From assembly GCA_023846275.1 (NCBI GenBank), contig CM043869.1:32494737-32558736 (forward strand): a stretch of 64,000 bases of DNA, written 5' to 3'. A model generated the notes under the pieces. That model was not told where the DNA came from. It made no database searches and worked only from the letters and a program-made list of their open reading frames with translations. Origin of the DNA: Vanilla planifolia (Eukaryota; Streptophyta; Magnoliopsida; Asparagales; Orchidaceae). This document shows positions 36,960-51,200 of this stretch, piece after piece. Positions within the stretch are counted from its first letter, which is position 1. The number at the start of each line of letters is the position of its first letter. Made by a program: the position numbers and the translations under genes.

Positions 36960-38400
36960 AAGGTAAGCAACAAAAGATTACAAGCAAATAAAGCGAATTG
37001 ACTTTGACAAAACATTGACTTTGAAAGCATACTTAGAGGCAATTAGATTATTATTAGCATACATAGGCCTTAAAAACTTTAGTTTATTTAAAATAGATGT
37101 TAAAAGCACATTTATAATCGGATATCTAAAAGAAGTATTTGTTGAACAACCACACCTAGATTTATTGGAACTAAATTTAAAAATCATGTTCACAAACTAA
37201 ATAACACGTTAGTTCACAAACTAAAAATACATTATATTTGTTAAAACAAACACCAAGAGTATGTTACAAGAGATTATGTTATTTTTTATTAGAAAAGTGA
37301 TGTCAAGATAAGAAAGTGGACAAAACGTATAAGAAAGAATTGAGCTTTGGGTTAAGAAAAACAGAGGAGATTGACTCAGAGACAAATAACCAATTTTGCG
37401 GAGAGCTCCATTGCAGAGTTCAAGCCTAATCATTAATGGAGAAGCTATGGGAATGATGGAACCTGTGATTAAATAGGATCGAATTGAAAACCAATCAAAT
37501 AAAAATCAATCCTAATGATTCATTGGGTAGGATGGCGGAATGAACCAAGAAGCTATAATAATGAGATGATAATAATACAAATTTACATAGATGATATTAT
37601 TTTTGAGGCAACAAATGAAAGTCTATGTGAAAAGTTTGCTAAAATAATGCAAAATAAATTTGAAATGAGTATGATAGGAGAGCTTTCATTCTTTTGAGGA
37701 TGGAAATTAAGTAAAATAACAATGAAAGACTTATCATACAAAGAATTATGTCAAAATGTTTTAAATAAATATTAAATGAAAAGTTCAAAGTCACTTAGAA
37801 CATCTTTGTGTACAACAAGAAAATTAGATATGGATGAGAATAGCAAGAATGTAGAGTAAACCTATTTTAAGAGAAATTATTGGTCATTCTTTTATTTAAT
37901 GGCAACAAAAATTGGATAATGTGTTTCATATTTTTTTATGATATATTTCAATCAAAACATACGGAATCACACATTTATTGCAATCAAAATAATATTTCAA
38001 AATTTAATAAATACTCCAAATTATGAATTATGATATCTTAAAAATATAAAAAATAGCTCAACATATGGTGTTGATATTCAATCTATCTTATTGTAATATT
38101 TGGATGTAGTCAATCCTGGCTACATTATATGTTGTAGATTAATGTCAGTTACACATTAATATTTGGAAATGGTGAAGTAAAAAGTAAATTCAATAGCTTT
38201 ATTAATAGTAGAAATAGAGTACGAGATAAGTAGTAATCATTGTGCATAATTATTATGGTTAAAACAACTATAAGATTATGAAATGTTTAAATAGTATTTC
38301 ATTAAGCCGTGATAAGTCAAGTAATACAAAAATGTAAAAATCTAATACATTATTCACATGCTAATCATATAGAAATTTGACACAATTTTATAAGAATTAT
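36960..38400 (+). pseudogene. SIRE-like reverse transcriptase / RNase H remnant
   Basis: 37015-37200 is open and reads LEAIRLLLAYIGLKNFSLFKIDVKSTF, the RT region around the first catalytic Asp. 'KQTPRVCYKRL' follows near 37241. A foreign insert interrupts the domain at about 37331-37555. RT resumes with an intact active site YIDD at 37584-37595 and IIFEATNESLCEKFAK, open to 37697. RNase H pieces follow, including HIEI-stop-HNFIR at 38366-38398, just before the second insertion. Confidence 0.82.
37331..37555. other. ~225-bp GC-richer insert inside the RT relic
   Basis: Breaks the RT between the 'DKT' residues (37318-37326) and the segment leading to YIDD. Clearly richer in G and C than the relic around it. 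No terminal inverted repeats or target-site duplication could be made out. It could be filler DNA or a captured piece of a gene; I cannot say which. Confidence 0.6.
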
Positions 38401-38405
38401 ATAGA

Positions 38406-40238
38406 GAAAGGTTGTTAGAATTATAAGAGTATAATGTCCATAAGAGAGAGGATAAGTCATGTAAGAGCGACCTTCAAAAATCCAAAACAATTTCACCCAT
38501 GGTGAGGTAGGAGTCACCTCATGCAAATTTGCTTCTTTTTCATATGTAGTCATCTTGGAGTCTCCTCACTCAAAAGAGTATAGCAATTACTAAATAGGTA
38601 TTACAATACTTGTATAAAGTAATAAATACAAATCCCTATATCATTCACTTAAGAAAATATATGACACAATATAATGTCTAAATGATATGAAAAGAATTTG
38701 CTAAGCTATAAAAGATATTAATATGCAATCAAGCTCAAAATGCTAATAGTAGCAACATGTTTAAGAGATTATTCATGGTTTAATGCATATTCCATTTTAT
38801 AAACTTTTATTTTCTTTGCAAACGATATAGTAATTGATTCATCATCTTATTCACACTCTAGCAAGCTCCTATGTATATGGCATAAAGAAACAAGTATGAC
38901 AAAAGAAATTTTTATTGCTAAAAATTCATTCCTAAAATAATCAAAAAAGCTATTACACTCTTATGTTACTGATTCTAGTATTATGATAATAAGATTGTAT
39001 AGAGGTGACAAGTTTTAAGAGGAGATCACCTTGGCAATGCACTTGTCTAATTAGTTTATTTCAAAGTGCATAAATTATCATATTGATACGATGTAAATAT
39101 CGTATAGTATGAGTAAAACAAGTCATCCTAAGTCTAATTTCTAAGCTTTCGAGAAATACTAAATAATGTAGGTCATACAAAATGATATGTTATATGAGAA
39201 GCTTATATTACTAGTCAAGAATTGTCATATACATTTGTAAAATTTATCATACTCATACAATACTAATCTACTCAATAATTAAGTCCTTAAATAAACTCTC
39301 ATGTGAATATATACTACATTGATATGAAAGATGTATCATATAGTCATGAGGAAAATATTTCTAAATATGTCTAAGTCCTTACATTGTGATAGTAAGTATG
39401 TTCTTGTATGAGAAATTTATCATCCTTGTATATTAATACAAATTTAGTTCATTATTAAGATCGCTTATCTAATTCCTTATTCAATCATCCAATAAAGTAT
39501 ATCATATAACTATGAAATATATTATCATATTGCGTAAAATTTTTAATATTTTTAATCTTACTGTACTTTTCTTAGGCTTTTAGTGTAATTATATATATGG
39601 ATATCATACTCATATGAGTAGTATAATTTATACTTATATTATAGGATCACCAATGATCAATGCATTATCTAATGTCTTAAGATGCAAGTGATATTATACA
39701 ATAAGTGAAATCATTCTAATATGAATAGTATAAATGCATTATTTAAAGTATTTTTCACATTACAAATGTTGATAATGTCATTAAAATACAAATCTCCATT
39801 CTCAATATTTAATAAAGCATATTTGAATAGGCGTGTATAAAGTGCAAGCCTTGAGAAATATGCACGAATAGTGAATGCAATTTTATTTGTCATCTAAATA
39901 TCTAGTGTTAAGTTTAATAATTCTAACCAAAGTATTATTAAATAATGAGCTCTAAATAGACAACCATTCTAACTCACTCTACTAAGAGTTAGAATAATAA
40001 CTCTATGACTTGTAAGTTGAGCCAAACATGGGTGAAACCACCAAGACATTTTGGCATGTCTTCATATATAAATTACTCTAAGAAAAATTTGATCAAACAC
40101 TCTATTTGACTAATTTTTATTGATCTTGAAATGTATGATTTAAAAGATACTAAAAAAGTATTAGTAATAATAATCTAATATTTTTTATTATCAAATAAAT
40201 AGTTCAATAACCAAAGGTACAATAAAGATAATAATATA
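38406..40238. mobile_element. ~1.83-kb insertion in the RNase H relic
   Basis: The RNase H reading stops after 'HNFIR' at ~38405 and resumes before DIFTKPL at 40271. The insert is AT-rich, has no coding frame, contains 'tcatac' and 'tatgat' word clusters (about 39000-39700) and ends with a copy of the dispersed repeat R. A perfect 11-bp inverted pair, GTTAGAATTAT and ATAATTCTAAC, lies at its left end and near 39912, but not at both ends. Element class is unknown. Confidence 0.55.
39950..40235 (+). repeat. Dispersed repeat family R, copy 2
   Basis: Ordered words shared with ~55040-55380: 'aact(c)actcta(c/t)(t)aagagtt', 'taactc', 'attactcta', 'gatcaaa', 'gatact...agtatta', 'atcaaataa' and 'aaggtacaataa' against 'agggtataataa'. 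A 9-bp inverted pair TTCTAACTC/GAGTTAGAA sits at 39967-39994. Confidence 0.5.
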
Positions 40239-40239
40239 T

Positions 40240-40330
40240 TAAAATGTGTTCTAATAGATAGCAATTATTAGACATTTTTACCAAACCATTACCCACAAAA
40301 AGAATTCTATAATATTCTAAGGGAACTTGA
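40240..40330 (+). pseudogene. End of the SIRE-like RNase H
   Basis: QLLDIFTKPLPTKR around DIFTKPL (40271-40291), the conserved C-terminal motif of Copia RNase H, after the 1.83-kb insert. It confirms that the two pol parts belong to one element. Confidence 0.8.
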
Positions 40331-43203
40331 AATGATTGACATAGAATTGACCTAAAATCATATTTCTTTTTGATGATGCCAAAGTGGAGAAGTATTATAA
40401 TTGAATATTACAATCAAAGTTTAATAATGCTACTTTATTTTATATTGTGCATTTTAATTTTATTATTTTGAAGATAATTTATAATTAGTTTTTAATCATT
40501 TAAGTGATAGAGATTATTGAATTTCTTAATAATTTTGATGATAATAATCCTTAGTATAAAAGATTTGTTGTCTATCTAATTATTACCTTGAATTATTTTA
40601 AACAAAATAAAAAATCAACCCTATAATATATTTAAAAGAGTTTGAGCTTAATATAAATAATTAAAAAAATTGAGCAAGGCAATGTCCCTCAAGTTATTAT
40701 TTATGTTTTTTTTGAAAATTTTATTTCTTTCAAATTCTTCTTATATAACCAATTATCATCATATTTAGCATCACTATTTATCTAAAGCTCTAAAAATTAA
40801 AATTTCTAATTTCAGAGACCTTATTATATCTCTATGAATATATATTTTCGATATATTATTTATTTGATATTTTATAAAAGCTATAAGAATCTGTAAACTA
40901 GTTGATTGGCACTTAAATAAATAATTGTAAACATATTTATACAAAATTTTAAATATAAAAATAATACTTATATCATTGTAAACATATATACTATTTGAAA
41001 AATATATTATAAATACTTTTTAAATAAGCATATAATTTGCAACAAAAAGTACAACTTTGTCATTTCACATTTATATTATGTTTGATATAGTTACACTCTA
41101 ACTATTATATCGTTAAATAAATACCTCAAACAACTATAAAATTGACTTTAATAGAAATCTTACTTCTAGAGCATCTTTTTAAAATATTTATTTAATAGTT
41201 TTAGATTATATATTTATTTTTTATGAAATTTTAAATGGATCTATCACTTTTACATTACATTTAATATAGCTCAATTTTATTGATCATATCTCTTTTACAA
41301 TATCACAAATTTTGTTTGGATCACTTCTTCTAAAATGTAATAACTATAATCTTTCCATATATATATTTTTATGGAATTTTTTTATAAGAATTGATTATTT
41401 GCACTAGTTAATAAATAAAGTACCCACTAAACATCTATGGATAGCTATAAACTTTATCTAATAGCTTTATAAAGTAACATAATTTAGTTCACATTAACCT
41501 ATTCTAATATATTATTTTTTACAATACTACTCATTTGTTTTTTACATTATTATTCAAAACCTCATTGAATAATCATTGGACATTTCAACTATTATCTAAT
41601 AGAGCATTTTTTCACTTTATTATATTTACGTTGGATTGTAAGAACCAATCCATCATTCTATCCAATCTTCACCTAGAATGATGAGCTTCATTCTTAAAAG
41701 TTTTAATCCATTCTTGATTCTTTTTTTAGAGTTTTCAATGCTAACTAAGATTAAAAACATCCTTATTAGAGCACTTCTTATGCAACCTATGCATACTTCA
41801 AAAAAACATAATTTCACTAAATTGACCAAAAACCATAGTTGAATTCGTGAGGAACTTATCTTACTTTATTGAGTGAATCCCTACCAAAAAAAACTTCTAA
41901 AATAAATCCAATAGTTTTCTCTAATTTTTCATAACATTCTCCCTTATATGATTTCCCCAACTAGCGTAGCCTCACATTCACAAATTCTCCTCACATGATG
42001 CATCTCTCTTAGTTGATGGTTCATGGATTTTAAGGTTAATTAAGGAATAAATTATTGAATGGTCTATTTATCCTTTAGGTAACACACTATAAGGATGTAT
42101 ATTACATATATTTTCTAATACATACAATCTACAAAATTCATCAAACAAATTTTGGATTTTTTTTGGATTCATACAAATTAGCTTCTTCTCAAGATCCTTT
42201 GTTCTAGGATAATTTCTAATTTTTTTTTGCTTTGTTTAGCATTTTTTTTATAATTAATTTTATGGAATGTTAAATGTAATTAAGTTATATTATTTTTTTA
42301 ATAAAATTTTGCCTTATATTTTATGACCAAAGTATACCTAATTCTAGCAAAATGAATATCTTTAGATTCTTTTTAATTCGCTTCCATTACCACTTTCCTT
42401 TTGTGAGTTATCTCACAAAATGATCACTATGTTCATTTACCAATAGTATTATTATAAAGAAAAACATCAAAACAAAATGTTAAAATTGTAAATTTTCATG
42501 TACCTTTGAGATCTTCTTAAGGAGTCTATTAACTAGTCTTTTATGCTTCACATTTCTAGTAGTGTTTACCTTATATGATGGCAAAGTTTGGGGTCGTGAA
42601 CCAAAGATGAAGCTAATTGCATGTTGGATATGCCTTATGCTCTTATTGGATAATGCAAATAAACTCCTCAATTAAATTGGTAGCCTTAAGGGAAATATGT
42701 TCTCCAAGCTGATCATTTAGAAACTCTTTGATCTGATGAAGATAGAAAATATTTATTGTTAAGAAATTTTTTCATAAGTTGATTAAATCAAAATTTTTTA
42801 ATGTTAAATATTACTCATATTTTATTAACAATTCAAAGGTCCTCTAATAGTAAGAAAAGTGAGCAATTATAAGTTCTTTTTTAAGGACAAATAGATTTTA
42901 ATTTAGAAGATTATTTTGAAGGTTGAACCTCGTCAAATGACCTTGAAGAGCATAAACTAATATATTTTCCATTGTCTAAAAAAAATATTTTTATCTTATA
43001 ATTTACTATGCTATGATCATATAACTAATGTTTTCTTAGCAGAATATGTGTTATGTTATAGACAAGACACACAAAATTCTATCTTCATATGTCCCTACCT
43101 TTTTTGCAACCAAACACCTAGATGTGATTAATAAAGAAGTGTGCTTCAATGAAGATAGTGCTTTCTTCTTTTACTTCCTAATATTTTGGCTCACATTAAC
43201 TTT
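40331..43203. other. AT-rich intergenic region, no gene recognised
   Basis: Probably includes the decayed 3' end of the SIRE-like element, but no LTR pair is visible. Small frames at 42480-42671 and 43046-43333 have no recognised family. The latter crosses into segment A'. Confidence 0.5.
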
Positions 43204-46200
43204 CTTCCTTAATATTCAAAATATCATATCATTAGTATTTCTTGTGATTAGGTTATTTTCATTTTTAATTATTCTTAATTTTATTTTAAGAATCATTTTT
43301 AGTTGTTCCACAAGCAATGTGAGTACAAGATGAAAATAGACCAAGCTCATTGGTAGTCATGGGTGCCTTAATAGATGAAGTTAATCTTCATAAGTATTAC
43401 CTTCCTAATTTACTTTATTAATTGAGCATAGTTACTTTATCAAATAATTGAGGATCGTTGCATTTTAAATTCTTCTTAATGTCTAACCTATGTCCAAAAA
43501 TAAACCTATTGGATAATTATTAATCAAAATTAGGATAGTCTAGCTTAGTCATTAAGTTATCCAAAGTGTTCAATTACATCATAATCTTAGAGTTTTCCTA
43601 TCCCAAGGTATGTACTTATCCATGTAACCTTTTATTGTGATACTCAAGACAATACTCCAACCTTAGTATCTCTTTCATTTCTTCTTACGTAAGGGCTCTT
43701 CTATTTAACTCTTTTTTTCTTGGTTAGAACATTTGGCCACAATACTTTAGCATAGAATACTTATTTTATTTTGGCATCGAATAATAATTTTATTTTGGCA
43801 AAACTAGTTCTCTAATAATATTCAAACCCATAGCTATAAAAAATCTCAATTTAATCACCCACCATGGAGCACTTTGAAGAGGTGCACTTGAAGTTGTAAA
43901 AAGAGATGAGAATTCTGGTGGTATACACATGTCCAAGGCTTTTAAGATAGGTTTTTCAATTAAAAGAACTTGTGTTAGAATTTAAATTTAGTTTACTGAA
44001 TTAAATCATGAGATTGAACAAAACAAATCAAATATTTTCATTAAGATTAGCATTAATCCATTGCACATCATAATTTTCATTAAATTACACCCCATGTCTT
44101 CATTAAAACTTGACCTTAAGAGTGTTGGAAAAGAATAATAGATTTTAAAACATTAAAATGCATATAAGAGTCATTCAGTACAAACACATTTCACATTGAT
44201 ATAAATTTAATGATTTAATAATAGGGCTTGTTGACTTTGAACTTATGCTATTTGAGATTAGCAATACATCTTATTCACATAACTATTGCCCATAAGTTGG
44301 TGAACAATGCATTGCAGAGAATACCTAAGGCTAAAATTTGTGGACTTTAAATTATTTTTGACATACATTAAAATTAAATTAAATAAAGAACATGTGCATG
44401 ATTGATGGATGTGCACTTAATAGATCCTAGATGTAACAACTTTCTTAATTAACTACAATTATTCTCTCAAATGATGTATCATCTATAGGATATGTGTATT
44501 TCAAATTCAAAACCCAATGGTATTTTGACTAGTGGGTAGCTTGAAAAGCATGTTGGATGAAGTGGTTAGATCTTAGTTTTGAGCACACAATTGTGAAGGT
44601 CTCATCATAAGGAACTTATAAGTATGTAGTTAAAATTTTTTATAGATTATCTATATATTCTATCAATTTTTTTAAAGTTGAAAAGAAAATGATAAATAAA
44701 ATCTTTTATATAAAAAAATATAGATAAACTCGCCTCTTAGATAATTGATCTACATGCAACTTTTGGGTAAAGGAATAGGGAGAATGAGGAGAGCTCAAGA
44801 GGAAGGGAAAAGGAGAGATCTATTTGAATGTCTTGGGGTTTTGTAAGGATTCAACAAATCAGAGAAGATGAGAAATAACTCATGGGAAAAGAAATGATTT
44901 TGATCTTCACCTTGTAGGAGTCACATAATAAGGTAAGACCTCACCAAAGTCCATCTTCATATAACATATATTAATTATTTGGGTTGACTAGGAGGTCAAT
45001 TGTGTGAAATTTTTTGGTAGATTTGTGGATGGGTAGCTTGTTGTAGTTTTTTTACTATGATAATCATACAATACCATCATGCATATCATCTAGTACGATC
45101 ATTACAATGATGACTTGCAAAAGAATTATTTAATGATCATTGATCAATGCATATCATCATTGATTTAGGAATTGGTTTAGGAATTTTGTCCTAGTGTAAA
45201 AAGAATTATTTGAAAATGATCATACTAGTCTAATAACATGATCATACCATACAATTGGTTTAGGAAAAGCACTTAGGTTGATCATCTATCTAATCCTTTG
45301 TTTGATCAGTGACTTTAAGGAGATCATATAAGTATAAGTTATGATTGAACTAGTATGATAGATGTATGAAATGATTAACAAATATCATCTATTTAATCTC
45401 TTGTATGTTGAAATTCTTATATTGGATCATATTATGACAACATGGAGATCGAATTAGTATGATGCTTGTAAGAAATATTTAATAGAGATCATTTTTCTAA
45501 TTCGTTAGTTGAATAAACCACAGTTATGGATTTTAATAGTATAAACTGAGATTAGACATGTATAATTAGTTCCTAAAATGTATATTAGAGATTATTTCTA
45601 AAATATTTTGGTTGACTAGTATAAAGTATGGATTATATAATACGATATAGGTTATTATACTATATGATTTGATGAAAAAATGTAAAAAGAAAGTTTGTTA
45701 AGGGATGATTTTTGAAAGCACTCTCTTGTAAATAATAACTAGAGATTAACTTGTTATTGATAAAAGATAATATAAGTTGTATAAAAAATGAGGAGAATAG
45801 ATAAAGTAAAAAAAGAAAGTAATAAAAGATGCTTTTTAAGGTCATCAAGTAAACTAAATAATTGTTATATAATTGGATAACTAAATTCTCTTGATTATCA
45901 TTATGGCTTGCATAATTATGTGAGCATTTGCATAGCCTGGCATTATTTACTTATGTTTTGATTTACTATAGCATTATGTTACCATTGATGTTTTGATTTA
46001 TTATAGCATTATTTACTTATATTTTTATTGATGTATGATATACATGTGTAAATACTATAAATAAAAATATAACATAAAATAAAAAGAAAAATAAATTAAA
46101 AAAAAAGAAAAAAAGGAAAGGAGATGGTCATAGCCTACTGTTCTGATAGATTACAAATTATAAAGTTTACTGTTTGACCTTATTTTACAGCGACTTGATA

Positions 46201-47332
46201 TATTAGATCTATTATGATATATTTCACTCATTAGTATCTTGGAACTCAGAGGTGGGGCTTAACATAGCAAAGACCTAAGCTAAGTGACCGCTTAGTGTTG
46301 TGAGCATGGATAAATGAGGCTCTAGCATGTCAAAGGATTTGTTCCCCATAGCATGGGATGTTGGAATAGGAAATGACTATTTAATGATGGTTTTCTTCAC
46401 CCTTGATATCACGATCAATTAAGGATGGGACTTTGGTATATTAGACGCCTTATTTGTCATCAACACATGATGTTGGCAAGGGTGACAACTATGTGATGAT
46501 GCACTTCACCCTCTAATATTATGTTACTCAAATGTGGGGCCATAATATATTAGAGGTTAAGACTTAATGATGATAAGTTATGATATATGATCTTTAAGGC
46601 TTGTGATAAAGGCCATAGAGTAAAATCTAGGCCTAAAGAACAATAAAAATAGAAAAAAGAAAAAAAGTAAATAATTATTAAATAAAGTTTAATATAAAAA
46701 AGTAATATGAATAATAATATTATAAGATGGGTATGTACTTGAGCTAGATTTATTTGACAAAATACATTGATATTGTTACTATTTATAGATAATTATGTAT
46801 TATTTTACATATTACATGTTATTTTTCAACTGTAATAATTTTAATTATATTACTTTATTATATATAGCTAATAGTTTTCCTATTAAGTATACCTGCTCAT
46901 TTCTTATTTGTATTATAAGTCAAGATGTTAACACTCCTAAAATTGAGGGTCTTTAGATGATAAGTTGGGACCTTATGATGAGAACTTAATATATTTGTGA
47001 GTTTAAGAGAGATGAACATTATATATTAGGATACTTGCACTTTATTTGTTCTATAATATTATATTAATATTTTTTTATCTTTTTATATTTTGTGACTACT
47101 ATATTTTATATAGTTCCACTTCTTTTAATTATTTTGGATATAATATTAAGCATTGGAATATTATTGTTTCGCCATCCTCACTTGTATAATTTTATTATCA
47201 TTAGTTTTTATGATGTTGACTTTGATTTAGCATAGTACATTAGTATTATTATTAAATTTTATTAGATTTTATTAGATTATGTCGGGTAGAGCATGACACT
47301 AGACCTACATAAAATATGTTAAAATTAATATA

Positions 47333-48291
47333 TGTTAGTGAACCCCAAACATCTGGTACATCGATCCTCGTGTATAGTAGTACATTGTAGTTGTCGTTTA
47401 TGATGGCTAGTTGCACCATAACTTTGAAATTGTAATATATCCATCATGTGACTATTTGGAGCCATTTGAGGGAGTCCTTTAGGATTCCTTACCTATATAA
47501 ACCTTTCGAATCCTTGAAATGATTGGTGTTCTTTAATATTCTTTGGGAGGAATTTGAGTGCTTACTTGCCAAAGTAAGCAAAGAAGAGAAATTACTGTCA
47601 TCAAAAGGAGATCCCACTCTAGAGAGATTCATATGCATTCTTTGATGGGCCTTGCATCATCCACATTCAAACACTCTACCTCACAATAGAGCTCTTGATT
47701 TGTTGGTAACTTTATTATCAATATTTTGGCAATTTGTAATTACATATATGTCCACATTACGTTAGTCTTATATTATAATTTATTCATTATTATTCTTATA
47801 TATTAACATTTTTCTTTTGAACAAAAACTAGAAGCCTATTATAAGCTTTAAAGTGTGGAGAGAAGTTCCCAACTTTGGGCATTTGAAGTATGGAGAGAAG
47901 TGTCCATCTCTTAGCATTGAAAGTGTGGATGGATTAGTCATGGTTTAGCTATAGAAAAACTTTGGAAATGGATTGTTTCTTAACCAAAGCAAAAAGACTC
48001 AAGTATAAGAGGCTTCTCCACCTCGCTATAATGAAAGGTATGAAAAATAAAAGGTAGGCTCAAGCTAATGGGTTAAGGATGGACATAAACTCATTAGGTA
48101 GGAGTAAGATCAGTTTAAATTGATTCCATTCATTTTGATTATATTTTTTTCTTTATCTTTCACTTATTAGTTTATATTTCTAAATATATGAATCTATTAT
48201 GCAATACAAAATTGATATTAGGAAAATTTGTTAACATATTATTTTTTAAACTAATTCAAACCCCCTCTTGGTATCTTTTTTAAACCCAACA
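47333..48291 (+). mobile_element. Candidate solo LTR (right A copy)
   Basis: The duplicate of 4084-5034 with the same ends and the same pyrimidine-rich 3' stretch. It was carried by the segmental duplication, not by a separate insertion. Confidence 0.33.
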
Positions 48292-51200
48292 ATCATAAAC
48301 ACCATCAAATGATGATGCTTCAACTTTAACCTTATTATGAATTTTCATATGATTATCTATGTCATTCCCAAGAGGTCAAGCTTATATGTCAATCCTATTA
48401 TCCTTAGGTGTATGATAATCTTCTTCTAAGAGTTAATTTAGAAGAGAGAGTGTTTGAATTTTAGTATGCTGACCATTACTTCTCCAAACTAGGTAGTGAA
48501 GACATTCAATGTGGCTTTAATCCCATCCAACCTATCAAAAGAATTCCTTATTATATGATGTAGTTGATTTATCTCAATCATACAAGTCTCTATATTCTCT
48601 ACTTAATTCTACTTTGGTGGTGTTTTACAACTTTAATATGTCTAAAAAGTAATGAGATAAGGAAAACATTTATTAATACAAGAAATGATTGATGTTTTGT
48701 ATTAGATTTAAATTTAAAACTTCTAATATTAAATTAAATTAGCTAAAGAATCTTAAAAGTAAACATTTAGAAATCTATGCAATTTTTTCTTCAAAAAGAT
48801 TAGCAACATATTATTACTAACAACTTAAATTATATACATAATCATTTCAATAGTTTCTTTCAAAGAAAAAAAATTAAAATTCTAAACATGCAATTGTACT
48901 TTCTTTGGACTGAACTTTAAATACGTAAATCAATCCCTCAATTGCCAATGGCATTAATTAGAAGATATGGCAAGATAATAGTAGAGCAAGAAAAAAATAA
49001 ATAACTTAGATGAGAAGAAGACTAGCATATGCCTTTGAAGAAATTTTTCAAGGATGTGTCTTACAAAACTGTCACACTTAATTGATGACAAATTCCAAAG
49101 TTCTCATTTTATTCTATAATAAGTACTTAAATATAGTCAAAATAACGATAATGAAGACGATGATGGGACAAGACAGTGCTAGATTTATCATATTTTTTTT
49201 TTACTTTTTTAGTATTTTGTTTTAACGTGAAACTATAAAATAAGTAGAATTGTGCTTAAATTAATTTTTATGTATCATTGATGATTAACCATGTATTTTA
49301 TTTTATTTTTAGAGTTTTATTTAATACGATATGACTAGAATCTAGACATTTGATATAGTAAATTTTGACTCTCGAAGAAATTATCTATAGCTATTTATAA
49401 GTAATGTAAGAAAGTTTTTTTGAGTGTAATAAATTTATTTATTTTTCATATTATTCACCTACTAAATGACCTATTGATTTCAGATTATCAATGAAACTCT
49501 CAAATAATGAATAATTGATGACCACATTACCTAGATATTGATTGCTTTGTTACATAGTGTTTGTTCATGATTGATGTAAACTTTGGGAGGCATATAAAAC
49601 CTAACCTAGGGAGCATAAATTTTTCCTAAAGTTCAAAAATTTATAGAATGGAAAACTTGAGGTTAGAGAAAGTCTAAAGCGCAAAGATTATCTACAAGAA
49701 TTGCAAACTCAATCATTATGTCCTACATCATTGTAAACTTTATGCTTATCAAATATCAATATAATACAAAAATTTATTTTAATTCATTAAAAGTGTTTGA
49801 TGTAAGGAGCTAATACAAAAATTTTTCAATATGAAATTGTCAATAGGCAAACTTTGTTGGCCTAACTTTTTTTAAAGTTTCCATAAATGTTGATGTATTT
49901 TTTAAGTTTATTTTAAACCATTAAAAGTGATCATGTAATAATTAATAACATTGCAAGATTATATGTTGAATAAGGCTTTGGTCAAATTTTTAGCCAATAA
50001 AACAACAAGACAAAGATGTGATATTTGAAAACTTTGAACATTAAATATTTAGTGCATCAACATCAAGAAAATTGCAAAGTTTAATGTCTAATCTTGTTAA
50101 CCAAAAGTCAAATGATAACAAAACAAGAAGTTAAGAAAATTTCATACTTAAAAAAATTAATTTTTTTAATTTTAAGAAATTTTATCTAACTTCAAGTTGT
50201 TACACTTATACTAAAATAGGTTGAAAGGTAGATTATGGTTAAGTTTAAATCACATTTCCAACAAAAGTAATAAGTACAAACTTGGTATTGCCTAAATGTA
50301 AAATGACAAACAAAACATGACCATACCCTTTCTTCAAAAAATACATTACCATGTCTATTATATGAGTAGCTTTGAATGTTTTTGCCATCAGAAAAATTCA
50401 TTTATTAGTTCTTCCTAATTTTTTTTCCTAACTAAACATCTATAAAGTTTATAATGAAAGAGTTAACAACAATAATTGATTTATTATAGATATTTTTAAA
50501 ACTTTACCTCATCTTAATGCCAGCATTCAATTATTCATTTTCAATCTTTTGCTCCTATATTACATAGTCAAGCAACCAAATGAGTTTCAAATGTTGTGAT
50601 ACCCATTGCACCTTTCTTATAACATGATTATAATCTTATATAAAGATTTCACTTGCTCTTTGTGCTGGTCTAATAATATGAAAATCATTTGAAATTATAA
50701 ATTGTTTCTATAAAGATGTCAAAAATGTTTTAATTGTTACATGGTTCTTAATTCTTAGGATTTCAAAATGTTAAAGAAGAAAATATTTTAACTCCAAAAT
50801 AATGAATCAACACTTATTATCAATTATGGTGGCTAAGCAAGATTTTGTTATTGTTTATTGAGTGGCTCACATAGTGGTGAAGAAGAAAGCATTGAGAACC
50901 AATCCCTGAATGAATGAATTTTCATCATGAACTTACTTTTTTTGGGAAAATAATGTGATAAGAAGTATGCTTTATAGAAATTGCATAAGTCTTAAGAATT
51001 GGAGGGTGATGATTGGCCTTTAAGTAGAAGTCTTAAAATATTGAGTTGTGCCTTCAAGATTTTTGACATGATGTCTTTTCTAATGCATATCTAAGTGTTT
51101 AAAATGTGTGCTCCTGTGGTGAGTAATGATAGCTAAACTTGAGTGGATGTCTTCATGCAAAAATTTGTTCTAATCTGGTGGGAATAACAAAAACGTTTAG

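Larger units (their letters stand above)
35390..40330 (+). mobile_element. SIRE/Maximus-like Copia relic with two insertions
   Basis: Protease end, integrase, reverse transcriptase and RNase H occur in Copia order and resemble the SIRE lineage, with many stops and frameshifts. The element is broken by a ~225-bp insert in the RT (about 37331-37555) and a ~1.83-kb insert in the RNase H (about 38406-40238). I could not define its LTRs, gag or primer site, so the limits given are those of recognisable pol sequence. Confidence 0.8.

Noticed and set aside
38412-39922. GTTAGAATTAT / ATAATTCTAAC as terminal inverted repeats of a DNA transposon
   Set aside because: Only 11 bp match, the right arm lies about 320 bp inside the insert, and there is no target-site duplication.
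43046-43333. 95-codon hydrophobic frame across the left edge of A'
   Set aside because: Composition explains the hydrophobic residues, and the left copy is cut by the window start, so conservation cannot be tested.
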